Assembly (NCBI GenBank): GCA_002367235.1
Contig: DFBC01000055.1
Location: 1 to 8,000, forward strand
Length of the DNA stretch: 8,000 bases
Direction: 5' to 3'
Source: Cellvibrionales bacterium UBA3090
Lineage (GTDB): Bacteria > Pseudomonadota > Gammaproteobacteria > Pseudomonadales > Porticoccaceae
Shown here: positions 1-6,553 of the stretch, in pieces
Position numbering within the stretch: the stretch's first letter is position 1
Layout of the letters: each line of letters starts with the position of its first letter
Notes under the pieces: generated by a model
Database searches by the model: none
The model's input: only the letters and a program-made list of their open reading frames with translations
What the model was told of the DNA's origin: nothing
Position numbers and translations under genes: made by a program

Positions 1-153
1 AAATTACGCCAGCCTGTCGACCAATTCTTCGATGATGTGATGGTGATGGTGGATGATGAAAATGTACGCAATAACCGTCTTGCCCTACTACAGCAACTGC
101 GAAATTTGTTTCTGGAAGTAGCCGATATTTCCTTGCTGGCACCTGCGAAATAA
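1..153 (+). CDS. glyS: Glycyl-tRNA synthetase beta subunit, C-terminal end (partial)
   Basis: The window opens inside a reading frame that runs in frame 1 to a TAA at 151-153, giving 50 residues. They begin KLRQPVDQFFDDVMVMV, continue through NVRNNRLALLQQLRNLF, and end ADISLLAPAK. This matches the end of the anticodon-binding (DALR-like) domain of bacterial GlyS, with the typical F-F-D-x-V-M-V and R-x-N-R-L-x-L-L features and a final V-A-D-I-S. GlyS pairs with GlyQ in the heterotetrameric glycyl-tRNA synthetase of the cytoplasm, which charges tRNA-Gly. Only the 3' end is visible. glyQ would be expected just upstream, outside the window. gmhB follows after 42 bases on the same strand, so readthrough into it is plausible. 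The identification rests on a short tail plus the conserved gene order, but both agree. Confidence 0.9.
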   Translation, partial: KLRQPVDQFFDDVMVMVDDENVRNNRLALLQQLRNLFLEVADISLLAPAK

Positions 154-195
154 TGCAAATTCTGCTGAAAATAACCAAGGGGATAACGCCAAACG

Positions 196-771
196 ATGAC
201 TAAACTCGTTATCCTTGATCGCGATGGCGTGATCAATGAGGACTCGGATAGCTACGTTAAGACAGCCGATGAGTGGGTACCTCTGGCAGGCAGCATTGAG
301 GCGATTGCCCGGCTCTACAAAGCGGGCTACACCGTTGTCGTGGCAACCAATCAATCCGGTATCGGGCGAGGCTTGTTTGATCTGGATGAACTTGAGGCGA
401 TGCATGCGAAGCTGTCCGACCTCCTTTTAGAGGCCGGAGCAGAGTTATCGGGTATTTTTTATTGTCCACATACACCGGATGATGGCTGTAACTGCCGAAA
501 ACCTGCGCCAGGTTTATTGGATGCAATCGCCGAGGAATTTAATCTATCCCTAGCGGGTGTACCCATTGTGGGAGACAGTCTCCGCGATCTACAGGCTGGT
601 CTCCCCCATCAATGCACACCCATTTTGGTTCGCACGGGTAAGGGAGCAACCACTGAAGCTAAGCTGCCCGAACAAGATCAGCTTGCTTTAAGACAAGCTC
701 TGGTGTTTGACGATTTATCACAGGCAGTCGATTATCTGTTAACTGCCCAGAAGACAGAAAAGCTACAATGA
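196..771 (+). CDS. gmhB: D-glycero-beta-D-manno-heptose 1,7-bisphosphate 7-phosphatase
   Basis: This 191-residue cytoplasmic HAD-superfamily phosphatase (subclass IIIA) should remove the 7-phosphate from heptose bisphosphate, a step in making ADP-heptose for the LPS inner core. Motif I is DRDGVIN with the nucleophile and acid/base pair D8 and D10. Motif II is TNQSG at 51-55. A zinc site C90-x-H92 with C98-x-C100 is followed by K102 (motif III). Motif IV is GDSLRD with D127 and D131. The zinc loop is shorter than in E. coli GmhB, which fits the compact form seen in many proteobacteria. The family also resembles the histidinol-phosphatase half of HisB, but the position beside glyS and plsC favours GmhB. 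The ATG at 196 has an AAGGGG about 13 bases upstream, a rather long spacing. Its stop overlaps the plsC start by ATGA, indicating translational coupling. Confidence 0.93.
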   Translation: MTKLVILDRDGVINEDSDSYVKTADEWVPLAGSIEAIARLYKAGYTVVVATNQSGIGRGLFDLDELEAMHAKLSDLLLEAGAELSGIFYCPHTPDDGCNCRKPAPGLLDAIAEEFNLSLAGVPIVGDSLRDLQAGLPHQCTPILVRTGKGATTEAKLPEQDQLALRQALVFDDLSQAVDYLLTAQKTEKLQ

Positions 772-1493
772 AAACAGCTGTTGCCTTTACACGATCAGTA
801 CTTTTTTACTTAATTTACCTGCTAGTTATGGTGATTTTCGGCACTTTTTCCTGCACAATCGGTATTTTTCTTCCCTATAAAATACGCCAAAATATCGTTA
901 CCTGGGCTAATGCCATTATTATCAAATGGTTAAATATCAGCTGTGGTATAACGCTTCAAGTAGATGGGCTGGAAAACGTTCCCAGCTCGCCCTGCGTGAT
1001 CCTTAGCAAACACCAGTCGGGCTGGGAAACATTCTACCTTCAACGGCTATTACGTCCCGTCAGCACTATCCTTAAAAAAGAATTGTTCTGGATACCGTTT
1101 TTTGGCTGGGGACTCTACTTCATGCATCCAATTGCTATCGATCGAAGCAACCCCAGAGAGGCCATGAAACAAATTCTAAGCCAAGGCAAGCGTCGCCTGG
1201 CCCAAGGAAATAATATTCTGATATACCCAGAGGGCACTCGTACTCCCGTAGGAAAAATTGGAAACTATGGTCGAAGTGGCGCTGCGCTTGCTATTGCCGC
1301 GGGTGTGCCAATATTACCCGTTGCTCAGAATGCTGGATATTGCTGGCCTGCCCACAAATTTATTAAATGGCCGGGGCGCATTCATGTCGTTATTGGCAAA
1401 CCCATTGATACCAATGGCACCGATAGTCGTCAGCTCACTGAGCAGGTAAAAGACTGGATTGAAACAACGCAGCAGACACTGTCACATCGTTGA
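768..1493 (+). CDS. plsC: 1-acyl-sn-glycerol-3-phosphate acyltransferase (PlsC/LptA type)
   Basis: This 241-residue inner-membrane enzyme should acylate lysophosphatidic acid to phosphatidic acid in phospholipid synthesis. Residues about 11-35 form a hydrophobic membrane segment near the N-terminus. Acyltransferase block I is KHQSGWET with H82 and E87, so it reads H-x4-E rather than the more common H-x4-D. Block II lies around residues 113-126 (GWG to IDR). Block III is YPEGTRTP with E155-G-T-R158. Block IV is VPILPV at about 180-185. The W-E-T form of block I is familiar from a subgroup of proteobacterial PlsC proteins, so the Glu is not a sign of decay. The ATG lies inside the gmhB stop (ATGA) and no strong Shine-Dalgarno precedes it, so coupled translation is likely. 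In Pseudomonas a homologous acyltransferase occupies the same position near gyrB. Exact acyl-acceptor specificity cannot be read from sequence. Confidence 0.9.
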   Translation: MKTAVAFTRSVLFYLIYLLVMVIFGTFSCTIGIFLPYKIRQNIVTWANAIIIKWLNISCGITLQVDGLENVPSSPCVILSKHQSGWETFYLQRLLRPVSTILKKELFWIPFFGWGLYFMHPIAIDRSNPREAMKQILSQGKRRLAQGNNILIYPEGTRTPVGKIGNYGRSGAALAIAAGVPILPVAQNAGYCWPAHKFIKWPGRIHVVIGKPIDTNGTDSRQLTEQVKDWIETTQQTLSHR

Positions 1494-1583
1494 ATATAAC
1501 AATGAATACGGTTCTGGCTTTCCTATTTGGAGTCGCCTAAACTATTTCTACTGAGCTTAACTCTTTACTACTGAATGGATGCT

Positions 1584-1757
1584 ATGAGCACTTTCGATAA
1601 CGGGACCTATAACGGCCCAGAACAACGCAAAGAACAACGCCGAAAAAACTCCGACCGCAGGGAAGATATTCGCTTTGAACCGGGAAAAGACGATCGCAGA
1701 AAAGGTGCCGGGAGACGAAGTACTGATGGAGACCTCTGGCGCCAACACGAAGAATAG
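1584..1757 (+). CDS. Small Arg-rich protein of unknown function
   Basis: This is a 57-residue reading frame (60 if it starts at the in-frame ATG at 1575), ending in TAG. I prefer the ATG at 1584 because a GGA lies just upstream of it (1577-1579), while nothing resembling a Shine-Dalgarno precedes 1575; both signals are weak. The protein is very hydrophilic, with no membrane segment or signal peptide. It carries repeated double-Arg units: EQRKEQRRK, DRRED, DDRRK and GRRSTD, with an RFEPGK stretch between them. These spaced x-R-R turns look selected rather than random, and the frame sits between plsC and a strong terminator, where a real gene would fit. I do not know its function. Such a charge pattern could bind nucleic acid or membrane surfaces, or be a disordered tail-like peptide, but that is inference. 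It could be cotranscribed with plsC, since no convincing promoter is visible in the 90 bases before it. Confidence 0.68.
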   Translation: MSTFDNGTYNGPEQRKEQRRKNSDRREDIRFEPGKDDRRKGAGRRSTDGDLWRQHEE

Positions 1758-1769
1758 AAACAGGCACAA

Positions 1770-1797
1770 AAAAGCTGGCTCCTGAAAGCCAGCTTTT
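1770..1797. terminator. Bidirectional Rho-independent terminator
   Basis: An 11-bp perfect stem (1770-1780, AAAAGCTGGCT, paired with 1787-1797, AGCCAGCTTTT) closes a six-base loop CCTGAA. Read on the + strand, the stem ends in TTTT. Read on the - strand, the six A's at 1768-1773 become a U6 run. It lies 12 bases after the small + strand gene and 22 bases after the end of gyrB on the - strand, so one hairpin can stop both converging transcripts. The U-tract is better for the gyrB direction. Confidence 0.9.
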
Positions 1798-1819
1798 GAA
1801 AACATCTATATGCCAGGCT

Positions 1820-4237
1820 CTAGATGTCCAGATTGGTAACTGCCAACGCATTTTTCTCGATAAACGCTCTACGCGGCTCAACCTGATCACCCATCAAAGT
1901 ATTGAACATCTGATCGGCGGCAATAGCATCTTCGATCGTCACCTTAAGCATACGCCGGGTTTCCGGGTTCATGGTCGTATCCCATAACTGCTCGGGATTC
2001 ATTTCACCCAACCCTTTATAGCGCTGTATATTATAGCCTCGACGGGATTCGTTCATCAGCCACTCAAGTGCTGAGCTGAAGCTCTCAACCGGCTTAGAGC
2101 GCTCCCCACGCTGTATGTACGCACCCTCTTCAATTAACCCCTGTAGCTGCTTACCAAGTGACACCATCACTGCGTATTCACCCGAACAGAAGAATTCATA
2201 ATTGAAACGATAGTGTGTTGGTACGCCATGCGCCGTTATTTCCACACATGGAAGATAAACCTGGTGCTCAGAATCTTGCTCAACCAATACCTTGTAACGG
2301 TGGCTCCCGGCTATATTTTCCTGCTCAAGGGCACTTGATAGCTCTTCACACCAACCGTCTAAGTAGCTTTTATCCACCAGTTTTTCTCGATCAAGTGCGG
2401 GCATGTAGACCAATTTTTGTAACACGTCCTCAGGATAAGCGCGAGATACCCGATCAATGATGGCCATCGCTCGACGATAGTCGACCACCAGGGTTTCCAG
2501 CGCACTGCCATTGATTCTCGGTGCGTCAGGGTTGACATGAAGGCTGGAACCCTCCAGTGCTGACTGCGTTAAGAATGCCGTAAGTGCTTGATCATCCTTA
2601 AGATATTGCTCCTGCTTACCCTTACTAATTTTGTACAGTGGGGGCTGTGCAATATAAATATTTCCACGCTCTACCAGCTCCCGCATTTGACGGAAGAAAA
2701 ACGTCAGCAGCAGCGTTCGGATGTGTGATCCATCAACATCAGCATCCGTCATGATCAGGATGGTATGATATCGCAACTTATCTGGATTAAACTCTTCTGT
2801 ACCAATCCCACAACCTAATGCAGTAATAAGTGTTCCAACTTCAGCACTTGATAACATCTTGTCAAAACGGGCTTTCTCTACATTTAGTATTTTACCTTTT
2901 AGCGGCAAAATGGCTTGTGTTCGACGGTCCCGACCCTGTTTTGCAGACCCACCCGCAGAATCACCCTCCACTAGATACAATTCTGAAAGCGCAGGATCCT
3001 TCTCTTGGCAGTCCGCCAACTTACCGGGTAACCCGGCAATATCTAATGCGCCCTTACGTCGAGTCATTTCACGGGCCTTTCGAGCCGCTTCGCGCGCTCT
3101 CGCCGCATCGACCATTTTTACTACGACACTTTTAGCTTCTTGCGGGTTTTCTAATAAATAATCGGTAAAGTTACCGCCCATCTCCTGCTCAACGGCTGTT
3201 TTCACCTCTGAACTAACCAATTTATCCTTGGTTTGAGACGAAAATTTGGGGTCAGGTACTTTCACCGAAATAATAGCAGTTAAGCCCTCTCTGGCATCAT
3301 CGCCTGTGGTGTTTACCTTATTGTTTTTACCCAGCCCTTCTTTTTCTATATAGGTATTTAGGCTTCTGGTTAGCGCCGACCTAAAACCAGCCAAGTGAGT
3401 GCCGCCATCACGCTGAGGAATATTATTGGTATAACAGAAGATATTCTCCTGATAACTGTCATTCCACTGCAGGGCCACCTCAACACCAATGCCATCATCG
3501 CGTTGAACATTAAAGTGCATTACTTGATTGATCGTTGTTTTATTTGTATTCAGATACTCGACAAAAGCTCTCAGGCCACCATCGTACTGAAATATCTCTT
3601 CTTTTCCTGAGCGCTCGTCCTTCAAAACAATTCGAACACCCGAGTTTAGAAATGAAAGCTCTCGAAGCCTTTTCGCCAATATTTCATAGTGAAAATTAAT
3701 ATTACTGAAGGTTTCAGTGGAGGGCACAAAGTGTACAGCTGTACCGGAGTTTGTTGTTTCACCCACAACAGCAAGCGGTGCCTGGGGTACACCATGAACA
3801 TACAGCTGTTCATGGACCTTTCCTTCACGCCTCACCGTTAGTCGTAACTCTTTTGAGAGCGCATTAACCACCGAAACTCCCACGCCGTGAAGCCCGCCGG
3901 ATACCTTGTAGCTATTCTCATCAAACTTTCCACCCGCATGCAGCACCGTCATGATCACCTCAGCTGCAGACACACCCTCTTCGTGGATTTCCGTGGGTAT
4001 ACCCCGTCCATTATCGGATACAGTAATGGATTCGTTTGGATGAATGGTTACCCTTATTTCTGAGCAATGACCAGCCAAAGCCTCATCAATAGAGTTATCG
4101 ACGATTTCGAACACCATATGGTGCAACCCTGTACCATCATCAGTATCACCGATATACATGCCGGGACGTTTTCGAACGGCATCTAGGCCCTTTAAAACCT
4201 TAATGCTCGACGAGTCGTAGCTTTGCTCTTCACTCAT
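1820..4237 (-). CDS. gyrB: DNA gyrase subunit B
   Basis: GyrB is the ATPase and TOPRIM subunit of gyrase (A2B2), which introduces negative supercoils. With the ATG at 4237 the protein has 805 residues, very close to the 804 of E. coli, and begins MSEEQSYDSSSIKVLKGLDA. The GHKL ATPase domain shows E44, D75-N-G-R-G and GGLHGVGVSVV (114-124). The transducer domain has the QTKDKL loop at about 335-340. The TOPRIM domain has EGDSAGG (424-430) and DADVDG (498-503). The quinolone-associated positions D426 and K447 carry the wild-type residues. After TOPRIM comes the long insert typical of gammaproteobacterial GyrB, then the RYKGLGEMNPEQLW motif and a C-terminus ending NLDI. A GTG at 4273 would add 12 unlike-family residues and directly abut the recF stop; the ATG at 4237 has a CAGG eight bases upstream and matches family N-termini, so I chose it. 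It follows recF by 36 bases and is probably the last gene of the block. Confidence 0.98.
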   Translation of the reverse strand: MSEEQSYDSSSIKVLKGLDAVRKRPGMYIGDTDDGTGLHHMVFEIVDNSIDEALAGHCSEIRVTIHPNESITVSDNGRGIPTEIHEEGVSAAEVIMTVLHAGGKFDENSYKVSGGLHGVGVSVVNALSKELRLTVRREGKVHEQLYVHGVPQAPLAVVGETTNSGTAVHFVPSTETFSNINFHYEILAKRLRELSFLNSGVRIVLKDERSGKEEIFQYDGGLRAFVEYLNTNKTTINQVMHFNVQRDDGIGVEVALQWNDSYQENIFCYTNNIPQRDGGTHLAGFRSALTRSLNTYIEKEGLGKNNKVNTTGDDAREGLTAIISVKVPDPKFSSQTKDKLVSSEVKTAVEQEMGGNFTDYLLENPQEAKSVVVKMVDAARAREAARKAREMTRRKGALDIAGLPGKLADCQEKDPALSELYLVEGDSAGGSAKQGRDRRTQAILPLKGKILNVEKARFDKMLSSAEVGTLITALGCGIGTEEFNPDKLRYHTILIMTDADVDGSHIRTLLLTFFFRQMRELVERGNIYIAQPPLYKISKGKQEQYLKDDQALTAFLTQSALEGSSLHVNPDAPRINGSALETLVVDYRRAMAIIDRVSRAYPEDVLQKLVYMPALDREKLVDKSYLDGWCEELSSALEQENIAGSHRYKVLVEQDSEHQVYLPCVEITAHGVPTHYRFNYEFFCSGEYAVMVSLGKQLQGLIEEGAYIQRGERSKPVESFSSALEWLMNESRRGYNIQRYKGLGEMNPEQLWDTTMNPETRRMLKVTIEDAIAADQMFNTLMGDQVEPRRAFIEKNALAVTNLDI

Positions 4238-4245
4238 AAAAGAAA

Positions 4246-4249
4246 CCTG
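4246..4249 (-). promoter_or_regulatory. Shine-Dalgarno deciding the gyrB start
   Basis: On the - strand, CAGG sits eight bases before the ATG at 4237. It supports that start over the GTG at 4273. A second AGG-containing run (TAGGAAT) lies several bases further upstream and is less well spaced. Confidence 0.6.
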
Positions 4250-4273
4250 AATTCCTATGTTTTGTATTAACAC

Positions 4274-5362
4274 CTACTCTTGTGTAATACACCCATGTTC
4301 CACGTGGAACATTCTGATATTTTTGGCGCTTTCTGGCCAGGAAGGGAGTAAATCATCTTTTACAACCCCGGTTATAAAAACCTGTGCACCCAAGCGGTAA
4401 AGTAGCTCGCCAACTTTTCTACGGTGCGTTAAATCAAGTTCTGCGGGTAGGTCGTCAAGTAAATACAGGCACTGACCACCCGTTCGCTCGTGGAACAAAA
4501 AGCCCTGCGCTATCTGCATAGCCGTGACTAATATTTTAATTTGTCCCCGGGACAGCACATCTTTGGCAGATTGTTTTTTAAATCGTACCCTTAGGTCTGC
4601 TCGATGTGGTCCCTGATTTGTTACCTTGGCCTGTAGATCTCTCTGTCTTGTAGCAAGCAATACATCACTTAAACTGAGTGACGTATCCCAGCCAGGATAA
4701 TACTTGAACTCAATATCCTGAAGGGTAGAGAGCTCAGACAAGATACTTTTAATTCTGGGTACTAGGTCAGTTAGATATTGCTTACGGTGGTGGTTTATTT
4801 GATCTGCCATCCGTACAAACTCGACATCCCAGACCGACATAACATCTTCGTCTATTCTATCATGTCGCAACAAAGAATTTCGCTGTTTCAATGCCTTACG
4901 GAATTGCTGCCAAATGGTGCGATAGCAATGTTCCACGTGGAACACACCCCAATCGACATACTGCCTTCGAAATTGTGGACCACCGTCCAAGAGATGGAAG
5001 CTATCCGCATTCAGGAGCAATAGAGGCATCGCCTCTGCAAGACTAGAGGTATTATTTACAGATTGACCATTAACCCTGAACTGGAAACCGCCCTGTCGTG
5101 ATCGAGACACCCCCAGGGGTAGCTCCACAGCCTCTTTTTTTAGCAGTCCAAAGACCGTGCAATCATCAACACTTTGGTTAATGACGGGATCTAGTGTTCG
5201 AGTTCGAAAAGAGCGCCCTCGACCCAACAAGAAGAGCGCCTCGAGAAGGCTTGTCTTACCGCTGCCGTTTTCACCATAAAAAAAATTGGCACCCGGTGTT
5301 AAAGAAATCTTGATTTCCCTAAGGTTGCGCAACCCGTGGACATCGAGACGGGCAAGATACAT
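4274..5362 (-). CDS. recF: DNA replication and repair protein RecF
   Basis: RecF is an SMC/ABC-like ATPase that acts with RecO and RecR to load RecA onto gapped DNA during post-replication repair. The 362-residue product (E. coli 357) has Walker A GENGSGKTS at 30-38, an ABC signature LSRGQ at 270-274, and Walker B with LYLLDD ending at D303-D304 followed by LPAELD. The ATG at 5362 gives an N-terminus MYLARLDVHGLRNL that fits the family. It has no clear Shine-Dalgarno and lies 24 bases after the dnaN stop, so translation may depend on coupling. Two perfect parS-like palindromes lie within the gene; in this frame both encode FHVEH, at residues 141-145 (family position D-W-G-x-F-H) and 352-356, the latter six residues before the stop. 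The C-terminal tail is therefore constrained by the DNA site as well as by the protein. Confidence 0.97.
   Translation of the reverse strand: MYLARLDVHGLRNLREIKISLTPGANFFYGENGSGKTSLLEALFLLGRGRSFRTRTLDPVINQSVDDCTVFGLLKKEAVELPLGVSRSRQGGFQFRVNGQSVNNTSSLAEAMPLLLLNADSFHLLDGGPQFRRQYVDWGVFHVEHCYRTIWQQFRKALKQRNSLLRHDRIDEDVMSVWDVEFVRMADQINHHRKQYLTDLVPRIKSILSELSTLQDIEFKYYPGWDTSLSLSDVLLATRQRDLQAKVTNQGPHRADLRVRFKKQSAKDVLSRGQIKILVTAMQIAQGFLFHERTGGQCLYLLDDLPAELDLTHRRKVGELLYRLGAQVFITGVVKDDLLPSWPESAKNIRMFHVEHGCITQE
4296..4311. other. parS: parS centromere site (ParB binding), copy 1
   Basis: TGTTCCACGTGGAACA is a perfect 16-bp palindrome that extends to 18 bp (4295-4312, A...T). It matches the known chromosomal parS sequence bound by ParB/Spo0J, in the GTTCCACGTGGAAC form described for Pseudomonas. 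It lies in the last codons of recF, about 3.7 kb from the dnaA start, which is the expected origin-proximal position. It would nucleate the ParB complex that ParA moves during origin segregation; parA and parB are not in the window. Confidence 0.92.
4929..4944. other. parS: parS centromere site (ParB binding), copy 2
   Basis: This is a second exact copy of TGTTCCACGTGGAACA, inside recF, 633 bases from the first and about 3.0 kb from the dnaA start. The flanking bases (A on one side, C on the other) do not extend the palindrome, so the shared 16 bp is the conserved unit. Two identical 16-mers within one gene, both matching a known ParB site, are very unlikely by chance. Clusters of parS near the origin are typical of chromosomal ParABS systems. 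Confidence 0.92.
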
Positions 5363-5386
5363 GTGATGGCGTGTTGTGGAAGTCAG

Positions 5387-6487
5387 TTAAAGCCGCATGG
5401 GCATAACAACATATACCGCTCTACTATTAGCCGGATCTTCTATAAGTGCACTGCTATTTGCATCGGACAAGGTAAATTGTGCTTCGCTACCACGTAAAAC
5501 ATTAAGCACATCAATGATATAGCTAACATTAAAGCCTACCTCCAGGTCACCAGAAGAGTAATTTACCGTTACGTCTTCCTGTGCTTCTTCCTGTTCGGGG
5601 TTGTTAGCAACCAGCGTTAATAAGCCATCGCTTAGCAACAACCGAACTCCCCGATATTTTTCATTTGAGAGAATCGCCGTGCGGCTAAATGCATTTCGCA
5701 ACTCTTCTCGGTTGCCGACCATCTGCTTATCGCCACCTTTTGGCAAGACGCGATCGTAGTCTGGATATGCCCCATCTACCAACTTTGATGTGAAACGAAA
5801 CTCTGCAGTAGCAATGCGAATATGATTAGTACCCATCACCACAGAAACCTCACCGTCATCAGATAATAAACGAGACAACTCGATAACACCCTTGCGTGGA
5901 AGAATCGCCTGGGTTAATTCCTGAGAGAGGCCATCTACCTCTTGATCCATCATCGCAAGCCTGTGTCCATCGGTGGCAACAGCACGTACCCGGCCATCGC
6001 CCACCTCAAGCAGCATACCATTGAGGTAGTACCTGACATCTTGTTGCGCCATGGCAAAGGCAGTATGGTCGATAAGCTCCTTTAGACCGTTCTGTTCTAT
6101 AGAGAACTCACATTTTCCCGGCCCATCATCGACACTGGGGAACTCATTGGCCGGAAGAGAGGAAAGCGTGAAGCGGCTTCGACCACTAGTAACCTGGACG
6201 CGACCAGCCTCTTCAGTGAAAGTAATATCAGCGCTATCGGGGAGGGACCGGCAAATATCCATCAACTTGCGAGCCGGCACCGTTATCTCTCCATGTTCTG
6301 ACGGTGCATCCAGTGATAGGTGGCCAACAATTTCCACCTCTAGATCTGTTCCTGTCAGAGACAAACAACCTTCGTTTAGGTTAATAAGCACATTGGACAA
6401 AATAGGTAATGTCTGGCGCCGCTCGACTACCCCTACAACCAGCTGCAAGGGCTTCAGAAAATCTTCTCGGGAAACGGTGAACTTCAT
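5387..6487 (-). CDS. dnaN: DNA polymerase III beta subunit (sliding clamp)
   Basis: The beta clamp forms a dimeric ring around DNA and tethers Pol III and many repair factors. The 366-residue product equals the E. coli length and begins MKFTVSREDFLKPLQLVVGVVERRQTLPIL. It has the usual three tandem clamp folds (about 1-120, 121-245, 246-366). The C-terminus YVVMPMRL carries M362-P-M-R-L366, part of the hydrophobic cleft that binds clamp-binding peptides. DGHRLAMM and NPEQEEAQE are recognisable family segments in the second and third domains. The ATG at 6487 has GGAAG about ten bases upstream. It lies 66 bases after the dnaA stop and 24 bases before recF, all on one strand, so it is probably cotranscribed with dnaA. 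No convincing separate promoter is visible in the short dnaA-dnaN gap, and an internal promoter inside dnaA cannot be excluded. Confidence 0.98.
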   Translation of the reverse strand: MKFTVSREDFLKPLQLVVGVVERRQTLPILSNVLINLNEGCLSLTGTDLEVEIVGHLSLDAPSEHGEITVPARKLMDICRSLPDSADITFTEEAGRVQVTSGRSRFTLSSLPANEFPSVDDGPGKCEFSIEQNGLKELIDHTAFAMAQQDVRYYLNGMLLEVGDGRVRAVATDGHRLAMMDQEVDGLSQELTQAILPRKGVIELSRLLSDDGEVSVVMGTNHIRIATAEFRFTSKLVDGAYPDYDRVLPKGGDKQMVGNREELRNAFSRTAILSNEKYRGVRLLLSDGLLTLVANNPEQEEAQEDVTVNYSSGDLEVGFNVSYIIDVLNVLRGSEAQFTLSDANSSALIEDPANSRAVYVVMPMRL

Positions 6488-6553
6488 CTGTTAATTTCTT
6501 CCAAGTTAGCCTGGTTTTAAAGTGTTCTATAGTAATGCAATAGCTCGCAAGAA

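Noticed and set aside
1490..1583. Possible promoter for the small Arg-rich gene (TATAAC at 1495-1500)
   Set aside because: The -10-like hexamer has no matching -35 at 16-18 bases upstream, and overlaps the plsC stop region. Cotranscription with plsC is equally likely.
2240..2253. TTCCACACATGGAA, a parS-like inverted repeat inside gyrB
   Set aside because: The two half sites TTCCA and TGGAA are separated by CACA, which changes the spacing from the parS core (TTCCACGTGGAA). ParB sites need the fixed CACGTG centre, so this is probably chance in coding sequence.
2370..2378. TTATCCACC, a one-mismatch DnaA box inside gyrB
   Set aside because: It is a single isolated copy in a well-conserved coding stretch (VDKS), with no cluster or AT-rich unwinding element nearby. 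A lone near-match is expected by chance.
2830..3161. Overlapping + strand open frames of about 100 codons opposite gyrB
   Set aside because: They lie antisense to the highly conserved TOPRIM and transducer regions of gyrB, have no recognisable domain, and no ribosome binding site or promoter context.
4238..4273. Longer gyrB starting at GTG 4273
   Set aside because: It would add MLIQNIGIQVSF, unlike family N-termini, while the ATG at 4237 has a well-spaced CAGG and aligns with known GyrB starts.
4778..5023. Open frame on the + strand opposite recF, containing MFHVEH
   Set aside because: It is antisense to conserved recF sequence. The FHVEH string appears only because the parS palindrome reads the same on both strands.
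6488..6553. Possible origin or dnaN promoter in the dnaA-dnaN gap
   Set aside because: The 66 bases contain no DnaA box, no repeat and only a weak TACTAT without a good -35 at proper spacing. I could not support either an origin or a promoter.
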